Assembly (NCBI GenBank): GCA_007133875.1
Contig: SLLW01000324.1
Span: forward strand, 1 to 5,281
Direction: 5' to 3'
Source of the DNA: Balneolales bacterium
GTDB taxonomy: Bacteria > Bacteroidota > Rhodothermia > Balneolales > Natronogracilivirgulaceae
DNA: 5,281 nt
Shown: positions 1-5,281 of the stretch, piece by piece
Numbering within the stretch: position 1 is the stretch's first letter
Layout: the number at the start of each line of letters is the position of its first letter
Position numbers and translations under genes: made by a program
Notes under the pieces: generated by a model
Told to the model about the DNA's origin: nothing
What the model saw: the letters and a program-made list of their open reading frames with translations, nothing else
Database searches by the model: none

Positions 1-479
1 AGTTCCAGCCGTTCGCGGTTCAGTTGAAGATTGATTTCGGAGTCGCGCAGCCGCCGGTTCAGATCCTGGTAGTCGTGCTCGGAAACCATATTCCGGGACC
101 GGAGCTGTTCGATGCGGTGCATCTCGCGCTGCAGGTTCTCCACGGATATTTCGGCCCGTTCCACATTGCGTTTCGCCTCGGCCATCTCCAGAGGTGTGGG
201 GTCAGGTCTGATCTCAAGCAGCGGATCGCCCTCAAAAACATAGTCACCGGCTTCAGCATAGACTTTGTTGACCACCCCGGAAATCTTGGATTTCACTTCG
301 ATCTCATTTCTCGGTTCCACCTGGCCGACTGCCAATGCATACTCCACCAAATTGCCCCGTTCCACCTTGAGCTCTATGCCGGAGGTTTCGCTTTGTTCTT
401 TGCCTCCCGATGAGAGGACCCATGCCGCGGCCGACCCGGCAACGGCGATTATTATAATGATGATTGTAATGCGTTTCAT
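1..479 (-). CDS. HlyD/MacA-family periplasmic adaptor (membrane fusion protein), N-terminal part
   Basis: Partial gene: it starts at the ATG read leftward from 479 and runs off the left edge after 159 codons. The protein opens with a short basic end (MKR) and a hydrophobic segment holding six consecutive isoleucines (residues about 4-22), fitting a signal anchor or uncleaved signal peptide. Residues about 57-100 form a biotinyl-lipoyl-like half-motif, with VEPRNEIEVKSKISGVV followed by an AGDYVFEGDPLLEI stretch, the classic adaptor pattern of a glycine-bounded beta region ending in G-D-x-V-x-x-G-x-x-L. Residues about 98-159 are highly charged with heptad-like spacing (AKRNVERAEISVENLQREM and on), as in the alpha-helical hairpin that contacts a TolC-type outer membrane channel. 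Family knowledge: such adaptors link an inner-membrane ABC (MacB-like) or RND pump to the outer-membrane exit duct. Which pump is served cannot be seen, because the downstream genes lie outside the window. No Shine-Dalgarno sequence precedes the start. The family call is strong; the MacA subtype is only a guess. Confidence 0.88.
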   Translation of the reverse strand, partial: MKRITIIIIIIAVAGSAAAWVLSSGGKEQSETSGIELKVERGNLVEYALAVGQVEPRNEIEVKSKISGVVNKVYAEAGDYVFEGDPLLEIRPDPTPLEMAEAKRNVERAEISVENLQREMHRIEQLRSRNMVSEHDYQDLNRRLRDSEINLQLNRERLE

Positions 480-588
480 AGGAAGTCAGGTAAATGGTTC
501 AATAAATGAGAACTTGTACGGAAGCTCTTTCCGCCTGATCTGGTTTACGAAACTTCCATCCTTAAAGTTACCATGGATCCCAGCCTAT

Positions 589-604
589 TATCCTTGCATG
601 GATA
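589..604. repeat. Short inverted repeat TATCC-N6-GGATA
   Basis: Perfect 5-bp arms (TATCC and GGATA) separated by TTGCAT, about 110-125 bases upstream of the adaptor start. It could be a binding site for a dimeric regulator, but arms this short occur by chance, and no second copy was noticed in the window. Confidence 0.2.
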
Positions 605-749
605 TAAAACGGATACTTTCCTTACCCGCCGGTGAATATGCTTTTTATTTAAGGAACTGATATTTGGCCTGTTGATCTGAACTGCCGTAATACTGCTCCG
701 AAAAAACCTTGAAATTTCGCACAAACAGGGTATTTGTTATAAAAACCCA

Positions 750-772
750 ACTTTTATTACTCGAGAAAAAGT
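750..772. repeat. Inverted repeat ACTTTT-N11-AAAAGT
   Basis: Perfect 6-bp arms (750-755 and 767-772) around an 11-base centre containing CTCGAG, lying 110-130 bases upstream of the first M16 gene. The size and spacing suit an operator for a dimeric transcription factor. The arms are A/T runs in an AT-rich region, so chance is a real alternative. There is no T-tract in a terminator position. Confidence 0.25.
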
Positions 773-813
773 GCAAGTTTCTGCAGATATCAATAAAAGA
801 ATGAGAAAAATAT

Positions 814-847
814 TTTTTGTATCCTGAGCGTCATTTTTCCGTATAGC
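814..847 (+). promoter_or_regulatory. Possible promoter of the first M16 gene
   Basis: A T-rich TTTTTG ends at 819 and a TATAGC hexamer lies at 842-847, about 22 bases apart. In Bacteroidota the main sigma factor uses a TTTG-like upstream box and a TAnnTTTG box with about this separation; here the upstream box fits and the downstream box fits only in its first TA. Initiation a few bases past 847 would leave a leader of roughly 25-30 bases before the ATG at 882. This is weak, pattern-based evidence only. Confidence 0.2.
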
Positions 848-881
848 CTCAGTTTTACACTCCATCAAACTTCAAACTCTT

Positions 882-2420
882 ATGACTTTACAAAACAGAA
901 TGACCTGCTGTTGGATGATCCCGTTAATCTGGGTATGGCTACCCCTTCTGTCAGGCATGTCAACTACAGCCGATGCTCAAAGTATCGAAGCGGTCGAACA
1001 GAATGTCACCGAATTCACCCTGGAAAACGGCCTTCATGTGATTGTCATTGAACGGGATGTTGCGCCGGTAGCCAGTTTTGTGACACATGTCGGGGTGGGA
1101 TCGGTAAATGAACAAGTGGGACAGACCGGCCTGACGCACGTTTTTGAGCATATGGCTTTCCAGGGGACCAAAACCATCGGCACCACAAACTGGAAAGAGG
1201 AACAGGTGGTTCTGGAAAAAATGGATGATGCGTATCGTGCCTGGTTGATGGAGTCCCGCAGCCCAAACCCTAATCAGGATAAACTGAACGAACTTTGGTC
1301 CGAATTCCAGGAGCTTGAGGAGCAAGCCGGCGAATATGTAGTCAACAATGAATTCAGCCAGATTGTCGAACTTGAGGGTGCCGTTGGACTGAATGCCTTC
1401 GTTTCGGCTGACGAGACCGCTTTCTTCTACAGTCTGCCCCAGAACAAAGCCGAACTCTGGTTCGCGCTGGAAGCCGACCGTTTTATAAATCCGGTAATGC
1501 GTGAGTTTTATACTGAAAAAAATGTCATTATGGAGGAACGGCGTGACCGGGTTGACAACTCGCCTTTCGGACGGCTGATGGAAGAGATGATCTCGACGGC
1601 ATTCTCGGCTTTCCCCTATAAAAATCATCCCATCGGGTGGCCATCCGATATTGAAGCGGTCACCATCCGGGATGCCATGGCCTTTTACGAACGCCACTAT
1701 GTTCCGTCCAACATGACCATCTCGGTAGCCGGCGATGTAGACCCCGAACAGATCCGGGAATATGCCGAGAAATACTTCGGGCCGATGCCGGCCGGCGAAC
1801 AACCTCCCAAAGTGATGACCATTGAACCCGAACAGCGTGGCGAGCGCCGGTTTGTAATAGAGGAAGATTCACAACCTATACTCATGATCGGATATCACAG
1901 TGTGGATATGAACCACCCCGATGCTGTTGTACTGGATATACTCAGTGGTATCCTTTTTGATGGACGCACTTCACGAATCTACCGCCGCCTGGTAACAGAA
2001 GAGCAGAAAGCGCTGCAGATTGGCGGGTTCAACGGCTTTCCCGGCAGCTTGTATCCCGGATTATTTGTGATTTATGCGGTTCCCAACCAGGGAGTTGATC
2101 TCGCCGATATTGAAGATGCCGTATATGAAGAACTCGACCGGATTCGCAATGGTGATATTACCGATGAAGAGATTGAACGCGTCCGTACAAATGCCCGCGC
2201 ATCGACCATTCGTGGGCTGGCCTCCAACCAGGGTATGGCACTGAATTTTGCGCAAGCCCGGACCCTTCGGGGGGACTGGAGGGCCATTTTCAACGATCTT
2301 GATGCCATGCAACAGGTTACAGCTGATGACCTGCAGCGCGTTACAGAGGCCTACTTCCGGAAACAGGTCAGAACCGTTGGCACGATTCAGACCCGGGATG
2401 AGACCACGGCTGCACGCTAA
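882..2420 (+). CDS. Secreted M16 family zinc metallopeptidase, catalytic subunit
   Basis: A 512-residue protein of the insulinase/pitrilysin superfamily (M16B-like size, one N-domain and one C-domain). Residues 1-32 look like a Sec signal peptide, with a hydrophobic core near 11-25 and an A-D-A site before Q33, so the enzyme should act in the periplasm or outside the cell. The inverted zinc motif HVFEH is at 86-90, within GLTHVFEHMAFQGT. By alignment from memory with pitrilysin, E219 (EKNVIMEE, 212-219) is the third zinc ligand and E212 the conserved upstream glutamate. The H90-E219 gap is about 50 residues longer than in pitrilysin because of a charged, probably helical insertion near residues 101-163. 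The C-domain segment 361-380 lacks the R/Y substrate-binding pair: V371 and L378 occupy the expected positions. This suggests dependence on the neighbouring M16 gene 106 bases downstream. The ATG at 882 has no Shine-Dalgarno; the ATG at 900 is an alternative that shortens the signal peptide's n-region. Substrate unknown. Confidence 0.93.
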   Translation: MTLQNRMTCCWMIPLIWVWLPLLSGMSTTADAQSIEAVEQNVTEFTLENGLHVIVIERDVAPVASFVTHVGVGSVNEQVGQTGLTHVFEHMAFQGTKTIGTTNWKEEQVVLEKMDDAYRAWLMESRSPNPNQDKLNELWSEFQELEEQAGEYVVNNEFSQIVELEGAVGLNAFVSADETAFFYSLPQNKAELWFALEADRFINPVMREFYTEKNVIMEERRDRVDNSPFGRLMEEMISTAFSAFPYKNHPIGWPSDIEAVTIRDAMAFYERHYVPSNMTISVAGDVDPEQIREYAEKYFGPMPAGEQPPKVMTIEPEQRGERRFVIEEDSQPILMIGYHSVDMNHPDAVVLDILSGILFDGRTSRIYRRLVTEEQKALQIGGFNGFPGSLYPGLFVIYAVPNQGVDLADIEDAVYEELDRIRNGDITDEEIERVRTNARASTIRGLASNQGMALNFAQARTLRGDWRAIFNDLDAMQQVTADDLQRVTEAYFRKQVRTVGTIQTRDETTAAR

Positions 2421-2526
2421 CCGGACAAAACCTGGAAATGGTGGAACATCAAATAAATAATTCAGTTCTGGATTCCTTTGTTTTCAACGGGATTACCAGT
2501 CAACAGACACGATATAACGAAAAATC
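2421..2526 (+). other. 106-bp spacer between the paired M16 genes
   Basis: Short AT-rich spacer with no gene, no strong hairpin followed by T residues, and no clear promoter boxes. The two peptidase genes are on the same strand and functionally complementary, so they are probably co-transcribed. The gap is longer than in tight operons, so a separate weak promoter for the second gene is possible. Confidence 0.5.
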
Positions 2527-4593
2527 ATGATGAGATCAGTAACCCTACTCACACTATTTCTGATTCTGTTTACAGGGTGCACTCCCTCCGAGCAGGTTCA
2601 ACAAAAGCCACATGAGGGTCTTCAGTATCCTGAGTTGCGGGATTTTGAGATACCCGAACCGGAACAGTTCACATTCAATGGTATTACCTTTTTTCTGCTT
2701 CAGGATGATGAGTTGCCACTTATCAATGTAAATGTACTGGTTAATGGTGGTTCCTGGATGGATCCCGGTAACAAAGCAGGAGTTGCTGCCCTTACCGGCA
2801 GAGTCATGCGTTCTGGTGGATCCGCGCAGTTTCCGGAAGAAGAACTGAATGAACTGCTGGAAAACAAGGCGGCAAGTATGGAAACCCGTTTCGGCCTCAC
2901 TACCGGATCAGCATCGATGAATGTCCTGAAGGATGACTTCGACGAACTGCTTCCTGTTTTTGTCGACCTTCTGAAAAATCCCCTGTTCCCACAGGAACGG
3001 GTAGATCTTGCTAAAACCCAGCAAAGAACAGCTATCTCGCGCAGGAATGAAGAAGGATCAAACGTTGCAACAAGAGAATTCCGGAGCCTGATTTACGGAG
3101 CAGAATCCGTCTATGCCCGAAATATTGAATATGCCACTTTGAATAACATTACCCGGGAAGACCTGGTGGAATTCCACAAAAGCACCTACCAGGGAAGCAA
3201 TATGTTGGTAGGTATAGTCGGAGATTTTGAACCGGATGCTATCCGAAGTCAACTGGAAGAAACGTTCGGAATTCTTGCTGAGGGCGAGCCCGTTGAAACT
3301 GAGCTGCCTGATGTTGAGTACGAATTTGAAGAGGGACTCTTTTTCGCGCATAAAGGCGATATGAACCAGAGCCAGATTCGCCTGGGTCATATTGGGGGGT
3401 ACCGTGATAATCCGGATTATGCCGCTCTGCAGGTGATGAACCAGATATTGAGTGGCGGTTTCTCCGGACGTCTGATGCGGGAGGTCAGAACCGACCAGGG
3501 ACTTGCATACAGTGTTTACGGGTCATATTCAAGCAATGTCAGGTACCCCGGTGTCTTTTATGCCGGATTGAGTACAGCGGCCGAAACCACAAAAGAAGCA
3601 TTGGATGCCACCATATATCAGATTAAAAGGCTTCAAAATGAGCCGGTTACCGAGCAGGAACTGGAAGAGACGAAAGAACGAATCTTCAACCGCATCATTT
3701 TCCGGTACGACAGTTACTCGCGCATACTTTCCGAGAGAATGAATAATTTCAATCTTGGTCTTCCAGAGGACTCCTTTGAAAAATATATCGAACAGGTAAG
3801 GGAGGTTACGGTAGATGACATCCATCGCGTTGCCAATGAGTATCTGCAGTCCGACAAGGTGAAAATACTTATCGTTGGCAACCGGGATCTTATTGAGGAC
3901 CAACTTGATGCATTGGGTCCGTATGAAGAGGTGGATATTTCGATCCCGCGTCCTGCAGCGGAACGTGCAGCCATCGAGGGCGATACCGAAGCAGGCCGGG
4001 AGTGGCTGAGTAAAATGGCATCAGCCATTTTAGATGGAGAAACCGGCCACATCACGCTTGAAATGGAAGGAACCCAGTATATGCAAACACCACAGGGAGA
4101 AATGGAACTGAATATTCTCAGTGAAATTTCTTTTCCGGATGCCATTACGCTGGAAGTTTCCACACCGATGGGCACCCAGGTGCTGGAGATTGCTGATGGC
4201 CAGGGTGTCGTGAAGATGGGAGGCCAGGAGCAACAGCTTCCGGAATCCATGGTGGAATCCATCCTTGGTGAACTGAAGCGGGATCCTGTAAATATTGCAT
4301 TGAATGCACATCATATTGAAGCGCATATGATGGAAAGTGAGGAGGAAAACAGAACCAAACTCTACCTGGGTGGAGATTATGACCTCACACTTCTTCTTGA
4401 TTCCGAGCTATACCTTCCTTTGGAAATATCGTATACAGAATTTGACCCTGACCAGGGAGAGGATGTCTCTGTCACCCTGCAACTTACCGACTGGAATGCA
4501 AGTGACGGAATTCGTGTTGCCTATGATCAGAAACGGTACTCTGACGGTGAACTGGTTAACGAAACCGTCTATACCGGACACCGCAAAAGATAA
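2527..4593 (+). CDS. Lipid-anchored inactive M16 subunit with a C-terminal LolA-like extension
   Basis: A 688-residue protein. Residues 1-17 form a lipoprotein signal peptide ending in FTG before Cys18, the likely lipidated residue, so the protein should be membrane-anchored and face the periplasm or outer surface. Residues about 40-475 are an M16 N-domain plus C-domain. At the zinc motif, GVAALTGRVMRSGG replaces the usual GLxHxxEHMxFxGT: the two histidines and the glutamate correspond to A88, R92 and G91. The distal ligand aligns near T164. It therefore cannot bind zinc in the usual way. In the C-domain, RLMREVRTDQGLAYSVYG (315-332) keeps the R/Y pair as R321 and Y328. Family precedent includes mitochondrial processing peptidase and bacterial two-gene M16 proteases, where one subunit cuts and the other binds substrate. 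Residues about 485-688 lie beyond the M16 fold and look beta-rich (HITLEMEGTQYMQTPQG, IADGQGVVKMGGQ, YLGGDYDLTLLLDSELYLPL, VAYDQ), resembling LolA/LolB-type lipoprotein-sorting domains found in Bacteroidota. ATGATG start, no Shine-Dalgarno; the first ATG was taken. M16 call firm; C-terminal call tentative. Confidence 0.9.
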   Translation: MMRSVTLLTLFLILFTGCTPSEQVQQKPHEGLQYPELRDFEIPEPEQFTFNGITFFLLQDDELPLINVNVLVNGGSWMDPGNKAGVAALTGRVMRSGGSAQFPEEELNELLENKAASMETRFGLTTGSASMNVLKDDFDELLPVFVDLLKNPLFPQERVDLAKTQQRTAISRRNEEGSNVATREFRSLIYGAESVYARNIEYATLNNITREDLVEFHKSTYQGSNMLVGIVGDFEPDAIRSQLEETFGILAEGEPVETELPDVEYEFEEGLFFAHKGDMNQSQIRLGHIGGYRDNPDYAALQVMNQILSGGFSGRLMREVRTDQGLAYSVYGSYSSNVRYPGVFYAGLSTAAETTKEALDATIYQIKRLQNEPVTEQELEETKERIFNRIIFRYDSYSRILSERMNNFNLGLPEDSFEKYIEQVREVTVDDIHRVANEYLQSDKVKILIVGNRDLIEDQLDALGPYEEVDISIPRPAAERAAIEGDTEAGREWLSKMASAILDGETGHITLEMEGTQYMQTPQGEMELNILSEISFPDAITLEVSTPMGTQVLEIADGQGVVKMGGQEQQLPESMVESILGELKRDPVNIALNAHHIEAHMMESEEENRTKLYLGGDYDLTLLLDSELYLPLEISYTEFDPDQGEDVSVTLQLTDWNASDGIRVAYDQKRYSDGELVNETVYTGHRKR
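3979..4590 (+). other. Domain: LolA-like C-terminal extension of the inactive M16 subunit
   Basis: Codons about 485-688 of the preceding gene. The segment starts with a short helix (AGREWLSKMASAIL) after an acidic, Pro/Ala-rich linker and continues with alternating polar/hydrophobic strands. Near the end is the pattern GGDYDLTLLLDSELYLPLEISY, then a D-x-x-G-I-R-V-A-Y turn, then a basic tail HRKR. This resembles the unclosed beta-barrel of lipoprotein-sorting (LolA-like) proteins, where 'G...D..LY.D...LPLK...' and '...G...P...' patterns recur. The assignment comes from memory of family patterns, not a search. What it binds, if anything, cannot be seen. Confidence 0.5.
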
Positions 4594-4732
4594 TCCCCGA
4601 TACGCTCCGAAATACAATATCAATTGCATTTTTTAGTTATCTATTGGCACAGTTGCAAATTACCGTTCTTTTCATAACTTGTAATTAAGTGGTACGTATG
4701 CTCAATTTTATCAGTATGATATGCTATCACGG

Positions 4733-4746
4733 ACTCATTCCTGAGT
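4733..4746 (+). repeat. Hairpin ACTCA-TTCC-TGAGT
   Basis: Perfect 5-bp inverted repeat with a 4-base loop, in the spacer upstream of the kamA-like gene. It could be a small RNA hairpin or an operator. No T-tract follows directly, so it is not a typical intrinsic terminator. Confidence 0.3.
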
Positions 4747-4751
4747 AATTC

Positions 4752-4789
4752 GGGACTTTTGCTTATATTGTGCGTCCCTGTAACACAGG
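4752..4789 (+). repeat. Two overlapping, mutually exclusive stems
   Basis: GGGAC (4752-4756) can pair with GTCCC (4774-4778). CCTGT (4777-4781) can pair with ACAGG (4785-4789) across a 3-base loop. The two stems share bases 4777-4778, so both cannot form fully at once. This is the arrangement expected of a switching leader, but each stem is only 5 bp and it lies about 180 bases from the next gene. Confidence 0.25.
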
Positions 4790-4877
4790 CAGGCTTGCAT
4801 GATCAACTTTCAAACAAGTAGATCAAAAGTAGCAACTACGTTACACAAGTCGAATATTGGGTAAATGGTTTGCCCTG

Positions 4878-4907
4878 TTGACAGATTGATCCGTAGGACG
4901 ATTCAAT
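4878..4907 (+). promoter_or_regulatory. Possible promoter of the kamA-like gene
   Basis: TTGACA at 4878-4883 is a perfect consensus -35 hexamer. Eighteen bases later, TTCAAT (4902-4907) matches TATAAT at four of six positions but lacks the important second-position A. Transcription would begin near 4914 and give a leader of about 57 bases. The -10 candidate lies inside the dyad at 4902-4916, so a regulator bound there would block the promoter. If the genome uses Bacteroidota-type promoters, the TTGACA match may be accidental. Confidence 0.25.
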
Positions 4908-4916
4908 CACATTGAA
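4902..4916. promoter_or_regulatory. Palindromic operator candidate TTCAAT-CAC-ATTGAA
   Basis: Perfect 6-bp arms around a 3-base centre, the best dyad in the spacer, 54 bases upstream of the GTG start. A second TCAATC/GATTGA pairing links its left arm to 4884-4889. Its size and symmetry suit a dimeric helix-turn-helix regulator. No regulator gene is in the window to support this. Confidence 0.35.
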
Positions 4917-4956
4917 ACAAGGTCAGGGACATAAACCAAAATTTTACGAATTTTTG

Positions 4957-4966
4957 AAAAGGAGGT
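4957..4966 (+). promoter_or_regulatory. Strong Shine-Dalgarno site deciding a GTG start
   Basis: AAAAGGAGGT is close to fully complementary to the 3' end of 16S rRNA, and GGAGG ends 5 bases before GTG at 4971. It fixes the start of the kamA-like gene: the frame has no ATG between the upstream stop at 4932-4934 and the GTG. None of the other three starts in the window has such a site. Confidence 0.85.
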
Positions 4967-4970
4967 CGCA

Positions 4971-5281
4971 GTGTCATACTTCGATTTTAAACCCGGTGAA
5001 GCATTTTTTGTCGATGGAAAGCCCCCGAAGTATAAATCCTATAATCTCAGGAACTTTGAGAAAATCCCGCAAGTGCAAAACCTTTCTGATGAGGTGCGTT
5101 TTGCAATAAAAGTGGTTGGAAACGTACTTCCTTTCAAGGTTAATAATTATGTTATTGAGGAGCTGATTAACTGGGACAATGTTCCGGATGATCCGATGTT
5201 TCATCTCACCTTCCCTCAAAAAACGATGCTCAAACCGCACCATTTCAACAAAATGGCTGATGTGTTGAAAAGTGGTGCCTC
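4971..5281 (+). CDS. KamA-family radical SAM protein (lysine 2,3-aminomutase-like), N-terminal part
   Basis: Partial gene: 103 codons from a GTG start, continuing past the right edge. The protein begins MSYFDFKPGEAFFVDGKPP and continues through YNLRNFEKIPQVQNLSDEV, VVGNVLPFKVNNYVIEEL, INWDNVPDDPMFHLTFPQK and LKPHHFNKMADVL. The block 'LPF+.NNYV..ELINWDxVPDDPMF.LTFPQ..ML.PHH' is one I recognise from long-form lysine 2,3-aminomutase-like (KamA) proteins, upstream of the radical SAM core. The CxxxCxxC cluster motif that would prove the call lies beyond the window. Family role: with SAM, a 4Fe-4S cluster and PLP, lysine 2,3-aminomutase moves the alpha-amino group of L-lysine to make beta-lysine, used in lysine fermentation or in making the osmolyte N-acetyl-beta-lysine. 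Which role applies, or whether the substrate is another amino acid, cannot be told from this fragment. The enzyme is cytoplasmic and no signal peptide is seen. A long leader with dyads and a strong Shine-Dalgarno sequence suggests expression independent of the M16 genes. Confidence 0.75.
   Translation, partial: MSYFDFKPGEAFFVDGKPPKYKSYNLRNFEKIPQVQNLSDEVRFAIKVVGNVLPFKVNNYVIEELINWDNVPDDPMFHLTFPQKTMLKPHHFNKMADVLKSGA

Larger units (their letters stand above)
480..881. other. Divergent intergenic region between adaptor and M16 genes
   Basis: About 400 bases without a convincing gene, AT-rich compared with its flanks, between two divergently transcribed genes. It must contain the promoters or 5' leaders of both. 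Both strands show stops or short unconvincing reading frames. The one longer plus-strand frame that crosses into it (265-660) is mostly antisense to the adaptor gene and has no protein-like features. Two short inverted repeats are visible (589-604 and 750-772). No tRNA, strong terminator hairpin or recognised riboswitch was seen. Confidence 0.8.
4594..4970. other. 377-bp non-coding spacer / leader upstream of the kamA-like gene
   Basis: No credible gene on either strand. After the M16 stop codon there is no convincing intrinsic terminator, only a 4-bp A/T stem near 4615-4626 followed by T residues. From 4733 onward the sequence holds a run of short perfect inverted repeats (4733-4746, 4752-4778, 4777-4789, 4829-4839, 4902-4916) and ends in a strong Shine-Dalgarno sequence. 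I do not recognise any known riboswitch class here. Confidence 0.75.

Noticed and set aside
24..413. A 129-codon plus-strand frame opposite the adaptor gene
   Set aside because: Antisense shadow: the minus strand encodes a recognisable adaptor across the same bases.
265..660. A 131-codon plus-strand frame across the adaptor start and the spacer
   Set aside because: Its first half is antisense to the adaptor's conserved lipoyl-like region, its composition is not protein-like, and no ribosome binding site precedes it.
960..1802. A 280-codon open frame on the minus strand inside the first M16 gene
   Set aside because: It is fully antisense to a protein with clear M16 motifs, has no recognisable domain or start signals, and is explained by codon bias of the real gene.
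3714..4262. A 182-codon minus-strand frame inside the second M16 gene
   Set aside because: Serine- and proline-rich low-information translation, antisense to a continuous lipoprotein/M16 reading frame.
2527..4593. The second M16 gene as a decayed pseudogene because its zinc motif is missing
   Set aside because: The frame is intact for 688 codons, the R/Y pair and lipoprotein signal are preserved, and zinc-less partner subunits are normal in two-gene M16 systems.
4615..4634. Possible terminator after the second M16 gene
   Set aside because: CAAT/ATTG is only a 4-bp A/T stem before six T residues; it is too weak to call an intrinsic terminator.
4658..4686. Inverted repeat AATTAC / GTAATT
   Set aside because: The arms are A/T-rich, the loop is 17 bases, and such pairs are expected by chance in this AT-rich spacer.
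4752..4970. A known lysine or SAM riboswitch upstream of the kamA-like gene
   Set aside because: I could not find the multi-helix core or conserved loop sequences of either class; the stems are only 4-6 bp.
4912..5109. A 65-codon ATG frame overlapping the kamA-like start
   Set aside because: It lies in a different frame from the KamA-like sequence, which has the strong Shine-Dalgarno and conserved blocks; the overlapping product resembles nothing.

Overview
The window looks like chromosome from a Gram-negative bacterium, most likely of the Bacteroidota / Balneolota / Rhodothermota group. This is an inference. It rests on mid-range GC in the genes with clearly AT-richer spacers, start codons without Shine-Dalgarno sequences at three of four genes, a lipoprotein signal peptide, a periplasmic adaptor protein (implying an outer membrane), and a paired secreted M16 peptidase arrangement common in that group. 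No 16S rRNA or other taxonomic marker is present.

Layout: (1) The left end, to position 479 on the minus strand, is the first 159 codons of an HlyD/MacA-type membrane fusion protein whose remainder lies outside the window. (2) Positions 480-881 are a divergent AT-rich intergenic region that must hold the start signals for the leftward adaptor gene and the rightward peptidase gene. (3) Positions 882-2420 and 2527-4593 are two same-strand M16 (insulinase/pitrilysin superfamily) genes. The first keeps the zinc-binding HxxEH motif and the distal glutamate. The second has lost them but keeps the Arg/Tyr substrate-binding pair, which the first lacks. (4) Positions 4594-4970 are a 377-bp non-coding spacer with several short inverted repeats. 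(5) From 4971 to the right edge is the start of a KamA-family (lysine 2,3-aminomutase-like) radical SAM protein with a GTG start and a very strong Shine-Dalgarno sequence.

How the genes fit together: the two M16 proteins most likely form one heteromeric periplasmic protease. A soluble catalytic subunit would pair with a lipid-anchored, zinc-less partner that supplies substrate binding. The partner also carries a C-terminal extension of about 200 residues resembling the LolA-like lipoprotein-sorting fold. The adaptor gene is divergent and the kamA-like gene has its own long leader, so nothing in the sequence ties either of them to the protease.

I see no mobile element, CRISPR array, tRNA, rRNA or phage sequence. 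The most interesting points are the split of catalytic and binding motifs between the two M16 proteins, the helical insertion inside the zinc-binding region of the first, the C-terminal fusion in the second, and the dyad-rich kamA leader.
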